Below the pieces are notes generated by a model. It saw only the letters and a list, made by a program, of their open reading frames with translations. It was not told the origin of the DNA and did not search any database. Below are positions 1-13,315 of a DNA stretch of 64,000 bases, one piece after another; the first letter of the stretch is position 1, and the number at the start of each line of letters is the position of its first letter. The position numbers and the translations under genes were made by a program. The stretch is from Siderastrea siderea (taxonomy: Eukaryota; Cnidaria; Anthozoa; Scleractinia; Rhizangiidae): NCBI GenBank assembly GCA_964030785.1, contig OZ034971.1, forward strand, positions 37,934,304 to 37,998,303, given 5' to 3'.

Positions 1-1100
1 TTTGAGAAATAGAATCGATACTGATTTTCTCTTTATATTTATCGGCTTGGTTCAACTGATGCTCTTTGATTGATTGTCTTTGATTTACCGAAAGGTCGGT
101 AAGGTTTGTTTTGAAGAAAAATACTGCGACGATTTTTATTACTATTATTTAGCTTGAAAAATAAAGGCAAGGTACATGTATACGGCTTACGCAAAACATT
201 CTTATCACTAAAATTCGCCTTTTGGTGTTAGGGTGGCACGAGAGCGAATGAAAATGAAAACTGTGCCACTCAATTTTTCAAATTATAGCGAATTCAAAGA
301 AATACTGTAAGGTCCGTAAGTTTTGTTTTGTAAAAAGAAAATATGGCCACAATTTTATTACTATTATTCAGGTTGAAAAATAAAGGCAAGGTGCTTGTAT
401 ACGGCTTACGCAAAACATTCTAATCACTAAAATTCGCCGTTTAGGACCGGGCGCACAAGAGCGAATGAAACTATTAAAAATCTGAGAAAAATTTAGATGT
501 TTTTAGTTCCAGACCGGGTGGCGTTAAACTGAAACGTCAAAGAAGTCTCCAGTAGAGTAACAACATATCTCCGAGCAATTTAAGTTTAATTCTTAATTTT
601 TTTGGTCTGGAGTTTGGTGCTGCTGGATTTGCAATCTGTAAGTAAATCGGTGAAGGGAAATGGGGATTAAGAGAAGATTCAGTCTTGCCGCGAACCGATT
701 AGTGACTTGGGTCTAACGTGAGTACAGGGGTACACATTCGTTCAGACTAAACAGCGGTTAAAGCTGCTATTAGTTTCCTTTTTCCCGTCGAAGCAATTTT
801 TAATAATTGAAACCGCAAGGAAGACAAAACACAACGGTTGAGGTAAGTTTACGCGAACCTGCAATAAAATGTGCAATAAACATTTGTGTTTGATTCGAAA
901 TTTTGTTCAGTGACCCTTCGTGGTATTTTGCATGCACGCAACATTCAGTATGCCACTTCAAATGGAAACGATTGGGATACGTTATTTCGTGGAATTTTCT
1001 GTAACTGAGAAAAAGGCTTTTTTGATGCAGCATGAATTCTACGCCCCGAATAACAGCTTTTAGTCTTATTGTTTTAAAAAATAAAAGTTAAAGAATTCAG
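1..1100. repeat. Direct duplicated segment, copy 1
   Basis: This segment recurs at about 2135-3095 in the same orientation. Shared landmarks include an ATCGATACTGATTTTCTCTT stretch near the start, TTTGGTCTGGA...GGTGCTGCT near 602, GTAAGTAAATCGGTGAAGGG and a GTGAGTACAGG block near 719. Within copy 1, bases about 100-230 are themselves repeated at about 300-430 around TTGAAAAATAAAGGCAAGGT. No open frame is shared between the copies, so it is treated as a non-coding or decayed segmental duplication. Confidence 0.75.
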
Positions 1101-2134
1101 GGATCTTTCCAAAGATTACGTTTTAAGAAAATTCCAAGCCCTGATGTATGGTCGATTCTAAAGAACTGTAGGTCTTTTTTCTGACTTTGGAGTAACGTTT
1201 TCGTTTGCAACAGTTTTTTTAGTTGTCATGCAAACATTACAATTAATTGATTAATTAATAAATTAATTTTCAAAACGTGCTCTTGTAAAGCCAAGCGCCG
1301 GGCAAATTTTAGATCAAGAAATTCAAGTCTACCGTGTTAGCGGCATGCAAATGTGTGTCGCACTCCATGTTAAAAATTTGCATTTTAAAAACGCAAGTGA
1401 TGCCAAAAGACACATTTTTTTGGAAGTTGCGCTAAAATATTTTATTGTATAAGAAAACGTTGGGCAATGGCGAAAATCATTTATTTGAACGGCTGTCCCT
1501 CTAACTATTTACGTTATACGTAAACGTTTATAATTATGCTCTTTTATTGCGTATTACCAGGAGGCGAAAATATGTTGTTTCTAAATCGCTTTCAGCCAGA
1601 CGTACAAGTTTGTGTAGGTAACAAAATACCAACATATTCATTCGGTGATTTGAAAGCGAAAATCGTTGAGAGATTTGAAGTTGTGGAAAATGTTACTGGA
1701 AGTGATAGGTTACGTTAGCTTAGCGTGACGTCATCAGTCTAAAACGAAGTTTAACACGAAAAATCAGAGGCCGAAATATCACAGAGTTTGTCTGTTCCAA
1801 GGTAAGCCGATAGGGTGTGCGAGAAAACAGGTTTCCAAGACTAGGGTCGTCTATTTCTCTTCATCTACAGAAGCTAAGCAGAGAAAGAGCTTTATCTCAA
1901 GTAACGTGATATTCAAGGTATGACTGACACGGATACTTGCCTAGGAATTGGTGAATGGCTATCGTTCGCTTTTTTTGTCATCAAGGACAACCAACAAGAA
2001 AATTTAGAGGACGCCAGACATCGTTTCAGGGCTTTTGTTTCCTTCGGATTATTTAGTTGAACATTTTTATATCAGGGGAATCAGATACACAGAACCGATC
2101 TGGTGTCTTCTTGTGTGAGAAAGGGGAACTTCGG

Positions 2135-3095
2135 CAGAAATGGAATCGATACTGATTTTCTCTTTTTATTGATCGGCTTGCATCAAATGCTCTTTGATTG
2201 TCGTGCAACCTCTTTATGGTTCATAGGGAGCGCACATAAACTGTGTGACTAAATTAAAAAAAAATTCATAGGGAATTCATAGAAATAACGTAAGGTTTGT
2301 TTCGTAAAACAATATTTGGAAAATTTATTAGTATTATTATTTTATTACATGACACTTTAAGTTGCAAAATAAAGGCAAGGTGCATGTAAACAGCTGACGC
2401 AAAACCTTCTTATCACTAAAATTCTCCGTTTAGGGCCGGACCGCACGAGAGCGAATGAAAATATTAGAGAAAAGTCTGAGAATATGTTTTTTAAAATGTT
2501 TTCAATTTCGGCCAGAAAGAAGCAAAGAAGTCTCCGATGGAGAGTAACAACATATCTCCGAACAGTTTCAGTTTAATTCTTAATTTTTTTTTGGTCTGGA
2601 TTTTGGTGCTGCTAAATTTGGAATCTGTAAGTAAATCGGTGAAGGGAAAGAGGGATTAACGGAAGATTCAGTCTTGCCGCTAACGTTAATGACTTGGGTC
2701 GGGTCTAACGTGAGTACAGGCGTACACATTCGTTCAGGCTAAATAGCGGTTAAAGCTACTATTAGTTTCCTTAGCTTTATCCTGTCGAAATGACTTTTAA
2801 TAATTAGAATCGCAAGGAAGACAAAACACAACAGTTGAGGGAAGTTTACGCGAACCTGGAATAAAACGTGCAACAAACATTTGTATTTGCTTCGAAAATT
2901 TTGTTCGGAGACCCTTCCTGATTTTTTGCATGAACGGTTCAGTGTGCCATTTCAAATGGGAACGTTATTTAGTGGAATTTTCTGTAATCGAGAAAACGCT
3001 TTTTTGATGTCAGGCGGGAGTTCTGTTCGCTGAGTTACTGGTTTTTTTGTCATATTGCTATAAAAGTTAAAGAATTCAGGGAGCTTTCCCAAAAG
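2135..3095. repeat. Direct duplicated segment, copy 2
   Basis: Second copy of the segment at 1-1100, about 2.1 kb downstream and in the same orientation. It is diverged by scattered substitutions and short indels, so the duplication is not recent. The intervening 1101-2134 shows two GTAAG/GTATG donor-like sites (after 1800 and 1916) but no frame I can defend. Confidence 0.75.
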
Positions 3096-3136
3096 CAATA
3101 AAACACTAGGTATCCGACTTACGTTTTAAGCCAAGT

Positions 3137-3585
3137 TGACACTAGAGCAAAAGTATCCGGATTCGTAAATGTCTCCAGATTCATCACATCTTGCGCGTTC
3201 GTATTCGTGAAGCGTTTACATTAAAGAGTATTCGGATTCCCAATAGTTTACACTACACTACGAATCCGGAGACAGGTGATTGCTTCACAGAGCAATCGTA
3301 AACTTAAATATGGAAAAAAAATATTGCTCAGATTTTGACTAAAAGTGTAAATTAAACCGTAAAAGCCGTAGAAAGTCTTCGCATTTACTGAAAAACCCGG
3401 ATTTGAAAGTATTCGGATTCAAAGTAGCCGCTTTTTTCATCGTATTCAAAGTATTCGGATTCGTGATTAATCCGGTGATTTTTGGCACCGGATTCGTCCC
3501 TTTGTGTGTAAACGCGAAAACGAATCCGGTGCCAAAAATCACCAGATTCATCACGAATCCGGTGACTATTGCTCTATTTTAAGCT
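3137..3585. mobile_element. Inverted-repeat (fold-back) element
   Basis: AT-rich segment with many copies of CCGGATTCGT/ACGAATCCGG in both orientations. The right half holds a strong palindrome: TGATTTTTGGCACCGGATTC at about 3476-3496 pairs with GAATCCGGTGCCAAAAATCA at about 3521-3542. The outer ends (GAGCAAAAGT... and ...ATTGCTCTA) are also inverted. No transposase frame is present, so it looks like a non-autonomous DNA transposon. Boundaries are approximate and no target duplication was resolved. Confidence 0.55.
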
Positions 3586-4005
3586 TACCTGAGAGAATTC
3601 CAAACGAAATAAAATTTAGAACTTCTTTTTGTGAAGCCGCTCTGGTGCTTGCCTTGGTAGCAACTATAAAGTCGGAATTAACCCTAAAGTACTGCCCAGC
3701 AACAGCGATGTAATGATTTTCATAGTTTTGCACATGATTACTGGGTAGAGTGCTCTACAAATCGTGACGTTTCTGATGCTAGTTACCAGTCTTGTTGACA
3801 GAAATCTGTAAACCTTGCTTAACCCTCAGGTGACACGTTAAGTTTGTTTTATCCGGCAAGCGTCTTGAAATACCCTCTTAAGAGTGCTTAGTAAGGAGGA
3901 AAGGTGATTTTACATTTCGTACAGTAGGCCCCATTAAAGAAAAAAGTACCCTTTCATACGCGACATGCATTATCGTTTATTTATATTTTTGTCTTGACTT
4001 AGAAC

Positions 4006-5262
4006 ATGAGACAACTAGTTGGCGTGGTAACTGTGTTGATGGTGGCGTTATTCGCTCCTGTCGCGGAGGGCGTTGCAGTATACAACACTGGCAAAGGAAA
4101 GATGTACAAGCTTGGTGTGACACAAGATGTCGCCCTGGAAAGATCAAACTATAACTGGAACTCTTTGCCGTATCTCACGGTGTCCAAGCACCCACAGTTC
4201 CCCAACAAACGCTCGCTGGTTCAGTTTGAAAACCTCCCCAGAAGCTGTCCCTGCTCAAAGCTTCAAAGCGCCAAGATGTATCTGTACTATGTGTACGCTC
4301 ACAAAGCAAGCTGGCATTCCATCACGTATAGTCCTTTTATCCCTCGCTATATGCAGGTGAGCGTTATTGCAAAGCACACTGTCTTTTTAACTGTTCCTAG
4401 CCCACGTCTTAAAATATAACAGGTAATATTTTAAGTTCTGATTTAAGTGAATGTTAAAAATTTCCAAGGTTCAACATCGGGTGCAATGGCGTGTTCCCAT
4501 TCCTGATACAACTTCATTATCCTATCTCGTGATAATTGGGATGAATGCGGTCAAATTAATTTCCTTGCTATGTTCAGGGCATTTAGATCTAGTTTTAATA
4601 GAGGTCTAGTGGTCCTGCTTGCTTCAAACTACTTAATGAAAAGCTTGGCAGTACTTTCTCGGCAAAACCTTTATTTCTGACCTATCCAAGCGTGAAACCG
4701 GGTACCAGGGAGGTATTTCCCAAATCTACCAAATTATTAGGACTTGTAAAGCTACGAGTTTGAAGATACTAGAATGCTTGTCACATGATCGGTACTTGGT
4801 TGTGTATAAGAGAACTCCTTTATTAAACAAATTCTTTTGATCATTTATTTGCACAAACGAAACTATATTAACCATAGGATAGTATGACTTGTTTAAACTG
4901 AGGTTTTTAGCTTCTTTTTTAAGGTTCACTTGGTGAAGAAATCTTGGAATGAAGCTCAAGCCACCAGCAGAAGGAGAGACAACAGTCATTTGTGGAGCAC
5001 AAAGTACCTTGGACTGGATAACAACGACGCTGAGGCAGAAGCTCAGCCACAAACAGTCACTATCTTCCCCTTCCGACCCCGAGGCTTTGTGGAGTTTGAC
5101 ATCACCAACGCAGTACGCCGTTGGAGTAACGGAGCACCAAATTACGGGCTGGTGATTCGCGCTACCAACGAGCTGGAAGCAGGAAGAGGTATCCGCTTTG
5201 CCAGCAACGCCTGGAGAGATAAAAAACAACATGCTTACGTAATGGTGTTGTGCTCATACTAG
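4006..5262 (+). CDS. Secreted DNRLRE-domain-like protein (two exons)
   Basis: Two exons read through in phase. Exon 1 is 4006-4356 and ends CAG|GTGAGC; exon 2 is 4924-5262 and follows TTTTTTAAG. The protein is 229 residues. It starts with a signal peptide (MRQLVGVVTVLMVALF... to about residue 22). The body has the DNRLRE/CBM96 pattern: an early arginine (KRSLVQFENLP), a SAKMYLYY strand, a late FVEFDITNAVRRWSNG segment and an NYGLVIRA strand, features of a jelly-roll beta domain found in secreted proteins. A CPC motif may form a disulfide. AATAAA follows the stop by about 80 bases. The acceptor-like CTTGACTTAG just before the ATG suggests a 5'-UTR intron. The family call rests on pattern memory; ligand and role are unknown. 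The intron (4357-4923) contains no other gene. Confidence 0.8.
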
Positions 5263-5343
5263 AGCCATACGCACCTCACCCTCAGCAAGGCAGCGTAATG
5301 AATAGTTTTGATAGATAGCTTTTAGCCATGTGTGATGCCATCG

Positions 5344-5353
5344 AATAAATAAA
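5344..5353 (+). terminator. Polyadenylation signal of the DNRLRE-like gene
   Basis: Overlapping AATAAATAAA lies 82 bases after the TAG stop of the secreted-protein gene, on its strand. Confidence 0.7.
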
Positions 5354-8316
5354 TCAAAGTAGTCAATGCTGGACATCTTCTTGTCGTAGTTATTTGTAGT
5401 GGTGGTGGTGGTGTATTAAGAATAACATATTTAATCTCGAAAACTTTGGGATTTCACTCTTCGCTTGACAGATTTACTCGAGTTTATGCTGCTGTTTTTT
5501 TACTTAGGCAATAGAATTCTTGCTCCATAATCTCTCTTCCTTTTACACTCTTTCTTTTTTAATGAGAACCATTTTTATAAGAATGTCGAGCTAGGCTGAG
5601 ATTTGCCCCAGAATTGAAGAAAATGTATGGACTAAAATAAGAACATCCTCAGGCTCAGCCAAATTTTACGCGTTCTTCTAAAAAAAAGGGGGTGTACACC
5701 ATTTGTCTGTCTTAAATCATAAAAAAAAATTCATTCTCAGTTGGACAAGTGTCTGTTGTCAAAGAATCATCAAAGAAGTTAAGAGTTATTTTCAAATGTC
5801 TTATCAGGTCAAACTGCAACTACATTTTCTTTTACTCCATAAAAATGCTTAAAATTATTCTTGCGATGTGAACGTGGGATCAGAATACATAGAAAGACTC
5901 AAGAGTGCTATTGAAAGGCAATTGCGTTTAGACTTTGGGGACAGGAAAAAGGGAACCATCATCCCATACAAACCTAGGTCTCGGTGACCTTTCTAGAGAG
6001 AGTTATCCTGACGCAGTTTGGGGATTCTCAATTTTTGTCCCTTTTTTGCACACCTCCACGCGATATTAATTATTTTAGGGATGGTCAATCGTAACGGGCT
6101 TTATGGGTAGCAATCCCGTGATGGGTGCTATACCGACAAAAAGGTCTATTAAACTGTTTGGAATTTGAATAGTAGGAATGAAACTTCGATTCCATCGTCT
6201 TTGCTATAGTTTGATCATAATTTCAAGAGCAAGGGCAAATTTTGGTCATAAAGACTTGTCCCACGAACAGTGCACACGAGGAGCAAGTAAAATTATAAGA
6301 ACTTGTTCTTTAGCTCATACCAGTTTCAATCGATACCACAAGTCGCAGGGACCAAAGTTTGGACCCGGCGACTCGATTTTCGGGCCATGTCACTTCGTAT
6401 CAGCGCACAAAGGGACTCTTGGCCAAAACGCCGGCGGAGGTTAAAAACTATCAACAGCTGGTAAAAATACAACTGTTTATTTCATATCTCCCGGAACCAT
6501 ATCACGACAGTCCTACAAAATTTAAAGAATAACAGACTGCTCTATTTACTTTTCACATCCCTTACTGGGCCGTGGTTGTTTTAAAGTGTATATGACAGAT
6601 TTTTTTTATTTGCCTGATTTAATCTAAATGGCATCCTGATATGAATATCAAAAATTATTTTTCGATTTCGATTTTCTTTCCCCGCGCTTTTGCCGTTTAA
6701 AAACGTGAAATTTCATTTCCGGTCATGTCAAAAACCGCGCGAAGGGGGACCTGGGCATAGTTACGTTGTGACGTCATACCAGGAACGGAGTCAATGCCAA
6801 AAGAAACTACGTGGGCCGCATTGCGGAGATCTAATACATTTTGTTTTTCTTTATTCCACAACCGCCCAATTATGCACGAAATTATGTGAAACTGGTGATG
6901 TTACAAGTAATGTGGGCAGTGATTTAGAGCTATCAAAGGGCAAAGAATGCGAATCGCTAAGTTCTGAAGTTGAACTAGAGATCGAGAAAGAATCTATTTA
7001 GAACCAAAAGGTCCTTACATAGACAATCCGCTTGCCGATGAAAATTGACTTAGAGAATACTATTAAGAGATAGAGGAGACAGAACGAAGAAAACAGAATC
7101 TAGAAAACCTATTTGATAGTACCCAAGCGCTCGAGACATATTAAGAAGTGCCACGATTTCTCATCTCCCGGTGTAAATATTATAATTGTGCTCGGCTAAA
7201 TAAACCTTGTTCGCGCTCTGCTAAATAAACGCCTGTTATGTAGGTTATACTTTCATACTCTTACAGGTGTAGATGTGGTCACTGTGCCTTAAACCATCTG
7301 CAAAACGGCGTAGATTGTCTTTGCTTCAAAGAAATTCAGAATGTATCGAATCTCTCGAAGTGCCTTTGTTTCGCTCGAAGCCGCATTCAGGCCGGCGGGT
7401 ACTCCCGTATGTAAGCAATATAGGTATGTGCCGCGGAAAAGGGCGTGGTTTGTTAGATTCACAGGCCTCAAATAGGGTATCCATTTTGCCCCTTTTTGGA
7501 ATCAGTGTGATCCCGGTGAGATCCTTAGATAGGGTTCCTTTTTGCATTAACTAAAATTGCAGTACGTAGACCATGGTTATGACGGCGTATTATTAAAATA
7601 GGCCTAGTCCAGTGTTCTATAAATTTTCAAGGTTTAGACCATTGCAAAACCGTGTACGATCAAAGCTTCCTCTACGTTGGATCACTAGATCGTGATCAGT
7701 CAAAAGAAGATAAAATATAGAAATAATGCAAAGACTGGTCAGACAACGTGTAAGAGGCGTAAATACAATGTTTCGGCTGGCCAACACCAGCCTTCTTCAG
7801 GTTTATTGAATGAAACGCGAATTTACATGGTCTTTATATAATGAACCGGAAATAACAGGACAGGGCTACGTGATGTGTAAAAAATACAGAAAAAATAATA
7901 ATAATGAAATAAAAGCGGAAATACAGTATAACAGAGATAAGGAAAAAGCTGGTTGGATTACATTTCATCTCTTCTGTTAAGACCTGCAGGCTCCAGTGTG
8001 TTTCCTCGGTGGATGAGGGATGCCTTACGAGCCTTTCTAACTGAATCACGATTAGTATATAATTTTTCAAGTGGTATAAGCAGCCGAGAGCGATGACAGG
8101 CTGTACAAAGATGCGCGCGTTCCAAAAGGGTTTGGCATGTACACAAACTATGCGTGAGTGAGGGGAGGGGGGTGGGGTGCACCGGTATGTGAAAGATGGG
8201 GGTACCCGTCCTACTATTTAGAGGTTAATTTATTCGATTTCCCCTAGTCGAATTTTCTGTTTGTTTAGCAAATTTTCACTCATTCCGCAGTCTGCATTTT
8301 ACACAGTCCCGATTTT
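5354..8316. other. Intergenic, dispersed repeats, no gene seen
   Basis: No defensible gene. Bases about 6178-6560 belong to a dispersed family (landmarks GCAGGGACCAAAGTTTGG and AAAACTATCAACA) that recurs at about 19860-20110 and 21590-21790. Bases about 7385-7560 are a truncated copy of the GGGTACTCCC...ATAGGTATGTGCCGC family whose complete member is at 13935-14392. Short open frames here have no recognisable content. Confidence 0.6.
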
Positions 8317-8824
8317 TAACCCATTGACTCCCGTGCTGCCCAAAACTGTCTGTAAAGGACCATGGTCCTTGTTCAGTTTGTGACGTCATCGGTTTGAGTG
8401 ACAGCATATGTTTTCTGATAACCAATTAATGCAAAACTGAGACCCTTACTTAAAACAGACCATAATTACACAAACAAAAAGGAAAAAGTTTCCTGGTGAA
8501 ATTGATGCAGAACTTGGCCTTGGCACTGGTTGACACTTCTAGATGAAAAGTTCCTTTTCCCTGAAAGTTTAGGTGGAATCTTTTCTAGTCCAAGGAAAGA
8601 CTATTAAATGGCCTACAAACTAAAACAAATCAAATTGAGAAAAAACCTGCAAAGAAATTGTGCGCATGCCCGAATTCAAATTCGGAAGTGGAAGAGAAGT
8701 TTAGAGACGTTGTAGATGTTTGGACCGGGGTTTGAGCAGAATCGAGCCAAATTACAACGTTATTTATTAGATTATTAGCTTAAAACGGTGTTTTTTTTAA
8801 AGGTTGGAAGTGAATGGGTCAAGC
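8317..8824. mobile_element. MITE-like element with AACCCATTSACTYCC ends
   Basis: Left end TTAACCCATTGACTCCC and right end GGAAGTGAATGGGTCAAG are inverted relative to each other, about 500 bp apart. Left flank is TTAA and right is TCAA, as for a decayed TTAA-type (piggyBac/Kolobok-like) insertion. No coding capacity. Confidence 0.5.
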
Positions 8825-9017
8825 AAAGTAACAGTTTTTTAAAGATGGCATTTTCCCAAGTTATTTTGCAACAGTTATCAGTAGAATGCTGAAAGGACTT
8901 TAAATAGGCGCAAAAAATCAATTTCAATTTTTTTTATTAATCACAATTTTAGAACAGTTTTAACAAAACGCCGGAAAGTGTCCTTCAATTTGATTTTGAC
9001 TTAATAACAAATATTAA

Positions 9018-9304
9018 CCCTCGGACGCATCGATGAGGGTTCGATGTCAATTTCAGCCGTCTTTTAATAATTTCTAGTTTTGTGTAAAATCCAAGATGGC
9101 GACCATCTTGGGTGACATCACAAGCCCCCCAGCAGCGCCGCAACCCATAATATATACCTCTTATTGTAGAGCCGCACAGGCTTTCTACTTAAGGTTAAAT
9201 CTTTTCGAAATATTGTAACATTATCAAAGACCCAAGGAGGGATCCATCAACCCCGCCCCCCCTGTACAACGGTGGGGCCGTGACTATGCTTGTACGTCTG
9301 AGGG
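9018..9304. mobile_element. TTAA-flanked MITE
   Basis: A 287-bp segment flanked by TTAA at 9014-9017 and 9305-9308. Ends CCCTCGGACG and CGTCTGAGGG are inverted repeats with one mismatch. It has the size and target duplication of a non-autonomous piggyBac- or Kolobok-type element. The flanks 8825-9013 and 9309-10529 show nothing beyond T-rich tracts. Confidence 0.65.
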
Positions 9305-10784
9305 TTAATGCCAAGCCAACAAATTTGCTATAGAACACCATACGTTCTCAAGCAAAGTTTCTATTTCTGATCAAGAATGGTTTGCTGTAACTCTCCTTCC
9401 TTTTCTACGAGTCATTTGTAAAAAAAACGGCTCGACCAAACAATAACTGTTTTTGAGTTGAACCATAGTTAATAAAAGAATCTGGTTATGAAGCTCAGCA
9501 AAGTCCTTTGTTTTATGTTTTTGTTATCGTTTTTAGCCTTGACCGTGCACAAACAACAATAGGTTTTGAATTTAACATGAGCAACTAACCAACAAAAATG
9601 TCACAGCTAAGTTATTCAGCTATAGTGTGCGAACGTAAAACAAAAGATTGTGCACGGTCGTAGTACTTTCAACATAAATTGCAGCACCTTTGTTATGGCC
9701 TTTGAAACTTGCAAGGTTTCATAACCAGTCCCTCAAGTAACTATGGTTGAACAGATCATTTTTAAGCCCGAATAAAACCCAAAGTGCCTTCCAACAGTAT
9801 ATTTCCATAAAAATGTGAACAGTGTGGTTGTTTTGTTTGTTTCAGATGTAACATATATAGGATTCTTTTTTCTTTCTGTTTTGTTTTCTTTCTTTTCTTT
9901 TCTTTTTTAATTTTTTTATTTCATTTTGGATCCATTGGAAGTGATGATTTTCAGGGAAATGCAGAAGTCCGATTTATAACCTTAGAGGAAAGAAACCTTG
10001 TTTTACAAAGTTGTGTGCAGATACAAAAGCTTTTATTAAAAACTGGACTAGGTATATTAGATTTCTAGCATTTTGATTGGCTGAACGGAGCTAGGCTATC
10101 AGCTCATATACCTGTTGCGACTTGCTGCGACCAAATATGGTCAATGAACACTCAACAACAAAATGAACAAAGTGAGCCGAACGTTTTTTCCTCGCGAGCA
10201 ACCCGGCGAGAAAAATGGACGAGAAAAATCACTTGGCGGCGAATTTAAATTAAGCAGAAATTCTAACATCGTCACCAGCAAGCATCACCAACAGCGTGGT
10301 CTAGCTGTCAGGTCAAAATGTTTTGAAGAAACTGTGCAGAAATAGAAATTTAAGCATCAAGCGTTATGTTTACAATCAATTTCTTTCATCGACCGTCACG
10401 CCGGTCATAAAAATTGAACGCTGAAACGGTAGGTTTTATCAGGAAGGCTTTCCACTTCAAAATATCAAGACAAGACATAAAATAAAACAGTGAAATGAGG
10501 AGGCAGGGGCATTTAATAAAAACTATCACACATTCGTGTACCCTGCGAGCAGAGGCCCTTCGATCTTCCTAGATAAGTCGGAAAGAGGAAGGGACCTCTG
10601 CCAGCCGCCGCGATTTCCCTGTTGAGCATGCGCTAAATTCAAATGTAACCGAGCCTTGTCGGCCTCGCTTCAATTGACATGTTTACTGAATGACAGCCAC
10701 AACAAACTATCCTGACTTCGGTCGTATTAAACACGAGAGATTTGAGGAAAGCTTTAATTAAATCGTAAGGCTGGGGTGTCTGTA

Positions 10785-10985
10785 AAACCCGGAAAACACC
10801 CGGAACACCCCGGAACAGCCCGGAACAGCCCGGAACACCCCCGGAACACCCCAGAACACCCCTGGAACACCACCGGAACAGCCCGGAACAACCCCGGAAC
10901 ACCCCTGGAACATCCCTTAATACCCCCGAACATCCCATAATGCCCTGGAATACCCTCAATACAGCCAGGAACACTCCTGAGCACC
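10785..10985. repeat. GGAACACCcc minisatellite, left arm
   Basis: About twenty imperfect 10-13-bp units of the form CCGGAACACC or CCGGAACAGC, in the left arm of the fold-back transposon. The inverted counterpart is at 14965-15105. Long open frames across it (both strands) are artefacts of the short repeat. Confidence 0.85.
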
Positions 10986-12619
10986 AAAAATTCTGGTCAG
11001 CGGTCAGACCGCTCACGCATAGACTGACCCGAGGACCTCCGAAGATTTCCGAATTTTTCCGAAGACCTTTGCGGATCACCCGAAGACAAAATGACAAAAA
11101 CAAAATAAAAAATAACATTGGTGTCCTTTAGATCGACAAAGATTTGATTTTGAATATTTCAATTCAATTAATGAAGTTGTTGTAACTCATGCGAGATTTG
11201 CATTATAACTCTCGACAAACCGATGTGACGTCTATAAGTAAAATTCTGGGGGTGGGCATCCCGAATAATAATTCAATTCACCATATAACACGTCACGGTC
11301 GCGATAACTTACTCTTGGGCATTGCGTGACAGATTTTGCACGCAAAACAAAACAGATTTTGCAGGCTGTTAAACGTCTACAGGATTTATTTTTTCCGTAA
11401 AGGCTGTTCCTTTTCAATTTATGTAGCTAGTACTACCGCATTTTCTCAATAAGTGCCCCACTTGCTGTTATGGTACGAACTGGGCAAAGAAACACCGCCG
11501 CTCCTTCTAAAGACCAATTAGAAAAATGAATAGTTTTGAGAAGTAAGTTGTAACTCAAGGTTTATCGCAACGTATAAAGTTGGCTTATTGAGGGAGCACA
11601 CGAACTTTGCAAAGTTCAAGGAAATCTGATATGTACTCTCATCGTTGATATTTTCCTTTTTTCGTTTACTGAATTTTTTTCTTAAAGGCTAACTAGATCT
11701 TGTGAAAGTAAATAAAATACTTGTTCCTTTTCTCGCTATAAGAGTGTAAACTCGTTCGATCCTTTTGCTCCCGGGTTACGTTGTGACATCCTACATTACA
11801 GACATTATAAGCCCTCGGATACCTCTACAAAATTATAGTGAGAATTTTTTTGCAGGCGCACATTTCTCCTACTCATTCATTTTCCGAGCTACGCTTTTTT
11901 GTTAACCAAAAATATATGCAGGCCTAACTGCAAAAACGTTGTCATTCAAATATGACAAGAGAAAGCTGCAAGACGGGAATTTAGTAGACATGGAAAAACG
12001 TTCTCGGATTTTAACATTCCTGAAGCACTCATGCACTACGGTATGATACTTCAAATTAATATGAACTGAGGTTTTTTTAAATGAGGTGTATATATTCACT
12101 GTATATCAGCGTAACGAACCGGCGGCCAAACATTTCCATGCACCTGTGGAAATAAAACGATGACGATCGTGTGACCTCGGAATAATGACCTTATAGCATT
12201 GCGTGACACTGTATCAGAGATTTGGCTTTGTTATGTCCTTGAGGTCACACCTGTTTTTTGAACGTGATAAGGGGCCGACCATTTAACCTTTGAAGGGAGG
12301 GGGGGGGGGGGGGGGGGGTGGATGATTTCTGGTCAGCAGGCTTTTTTTTCTAGCAACCTGGTGGGCAGGATATATTTTTTCCTTCTAAATGCTCTGCAGG
12401 ATATTTTTTTTCCTCTTCATTTCTCTGCAGGATTTTTTTTCCTCCAAAAAAAAAAAAAAGAGTTCTTACATTAGTTTTCAATTCCAGCTGGAGCTTTGTT
12501 CACAGACAAGACAACAAATAGATAAATCATAAGTGAAATGCATGGGCTTGAGTTTGTTTCATGGGATTATGAAAATCACTTACACTATTTTTTTGTATGA
12601 GCTTACTAATTAGGGTTTG

Positions 12620-12720
12620 ACATATTATGCCGGCATAATTTCGAGCATAATTCTATAGGTGGAGCATCGAGCATAATGCCGGCATAATAGTGCTATTTGC
12701 CGGCATAATAGTGCCATTTT
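12620..12720. repeat. Cluster of TGCCGGCATAAT palindromes
   Basis: Three close copies of ATGCCGGCATAAT or TTGCCGGCATAAT, each centred on the palindrome TGCCGGCA, with further GCATAAT half sites between them. Function unknown; it lies inside the 12271-14754 element. Confidence 0.6.
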
Positions 12721-12984
12721 GTGACATAACAGTTATTTATTTTTTTAGAGCTACAACTGTCCATTTATTAAGTTAAAACTACAAAATTTCAAGCTATTTT
12801 AATGTTCTTCGTGGTTCCCATCACTACCGAGCACTGTAGGCTTGTTCCCAGTGTATCCTCAAGTGGGTTGGATCCTTAGGCCTGGTTACTCTCATTATGC
12901 CAGGCTTCTATAAAGGCCTTCCTGGTTTTTATTTTCGCGCTTCAGGGGGGTCCGGGAAAAATTTTTTATGGCATAATTATATAT

Positions 12985-13315
12985 CTCATTTTAAAATATA
13001 AAAACATTGAAAATATAGATACATGTTACTGTTTACTTATTTATTTATTTATAGTTGACAACAAGAAAGGTTTGGATCTGTTTCTTTTTATACTGAATAT
13101 ATATTATAACAAAGATATATCTTATTTAAAAGTATAAAAACATAGAAAAATATAGATACATGTTACTGTTATTTATTTACGGTTGACAACAAGAAAGGTT
13201 TGGATCTGTTTCTTTTTATACTGAATATGTTATAATAGAGAATTATCTTATTTACAAATATTTAAACATAGAAAAATATAAATACATGTTATTTACGGTT
13301 GACAACAAGAATCAT
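12985..13315. repeat. Tandem repeat, about 120-bp unit, three copies
   Basis: Three successive units share AAATATAGATACATGTTACT, GTTGACAACAAGAAAGG and GGATCTGTTTCTTTTTATAC. Later units are progressively shortened. No coding frame. Confidence 0.75.

Noticed and set aside
7273..7554. Possible gene at 7273-7554 and opposing frames
   Set aside because: The segment matches the GGGTACTCCC/ATAGGTATGTGCCGC repeat family found at 13935-14392; no splice or domain support.
10639..11118. A 159-residue minus-strand frame and overlapping frames rich in GCSGVFRG-type repeats
   Set aside because: They are readings of the GGAACACC minisatellite; the inverted right-arm copy gives similar frames in unrelated registers.
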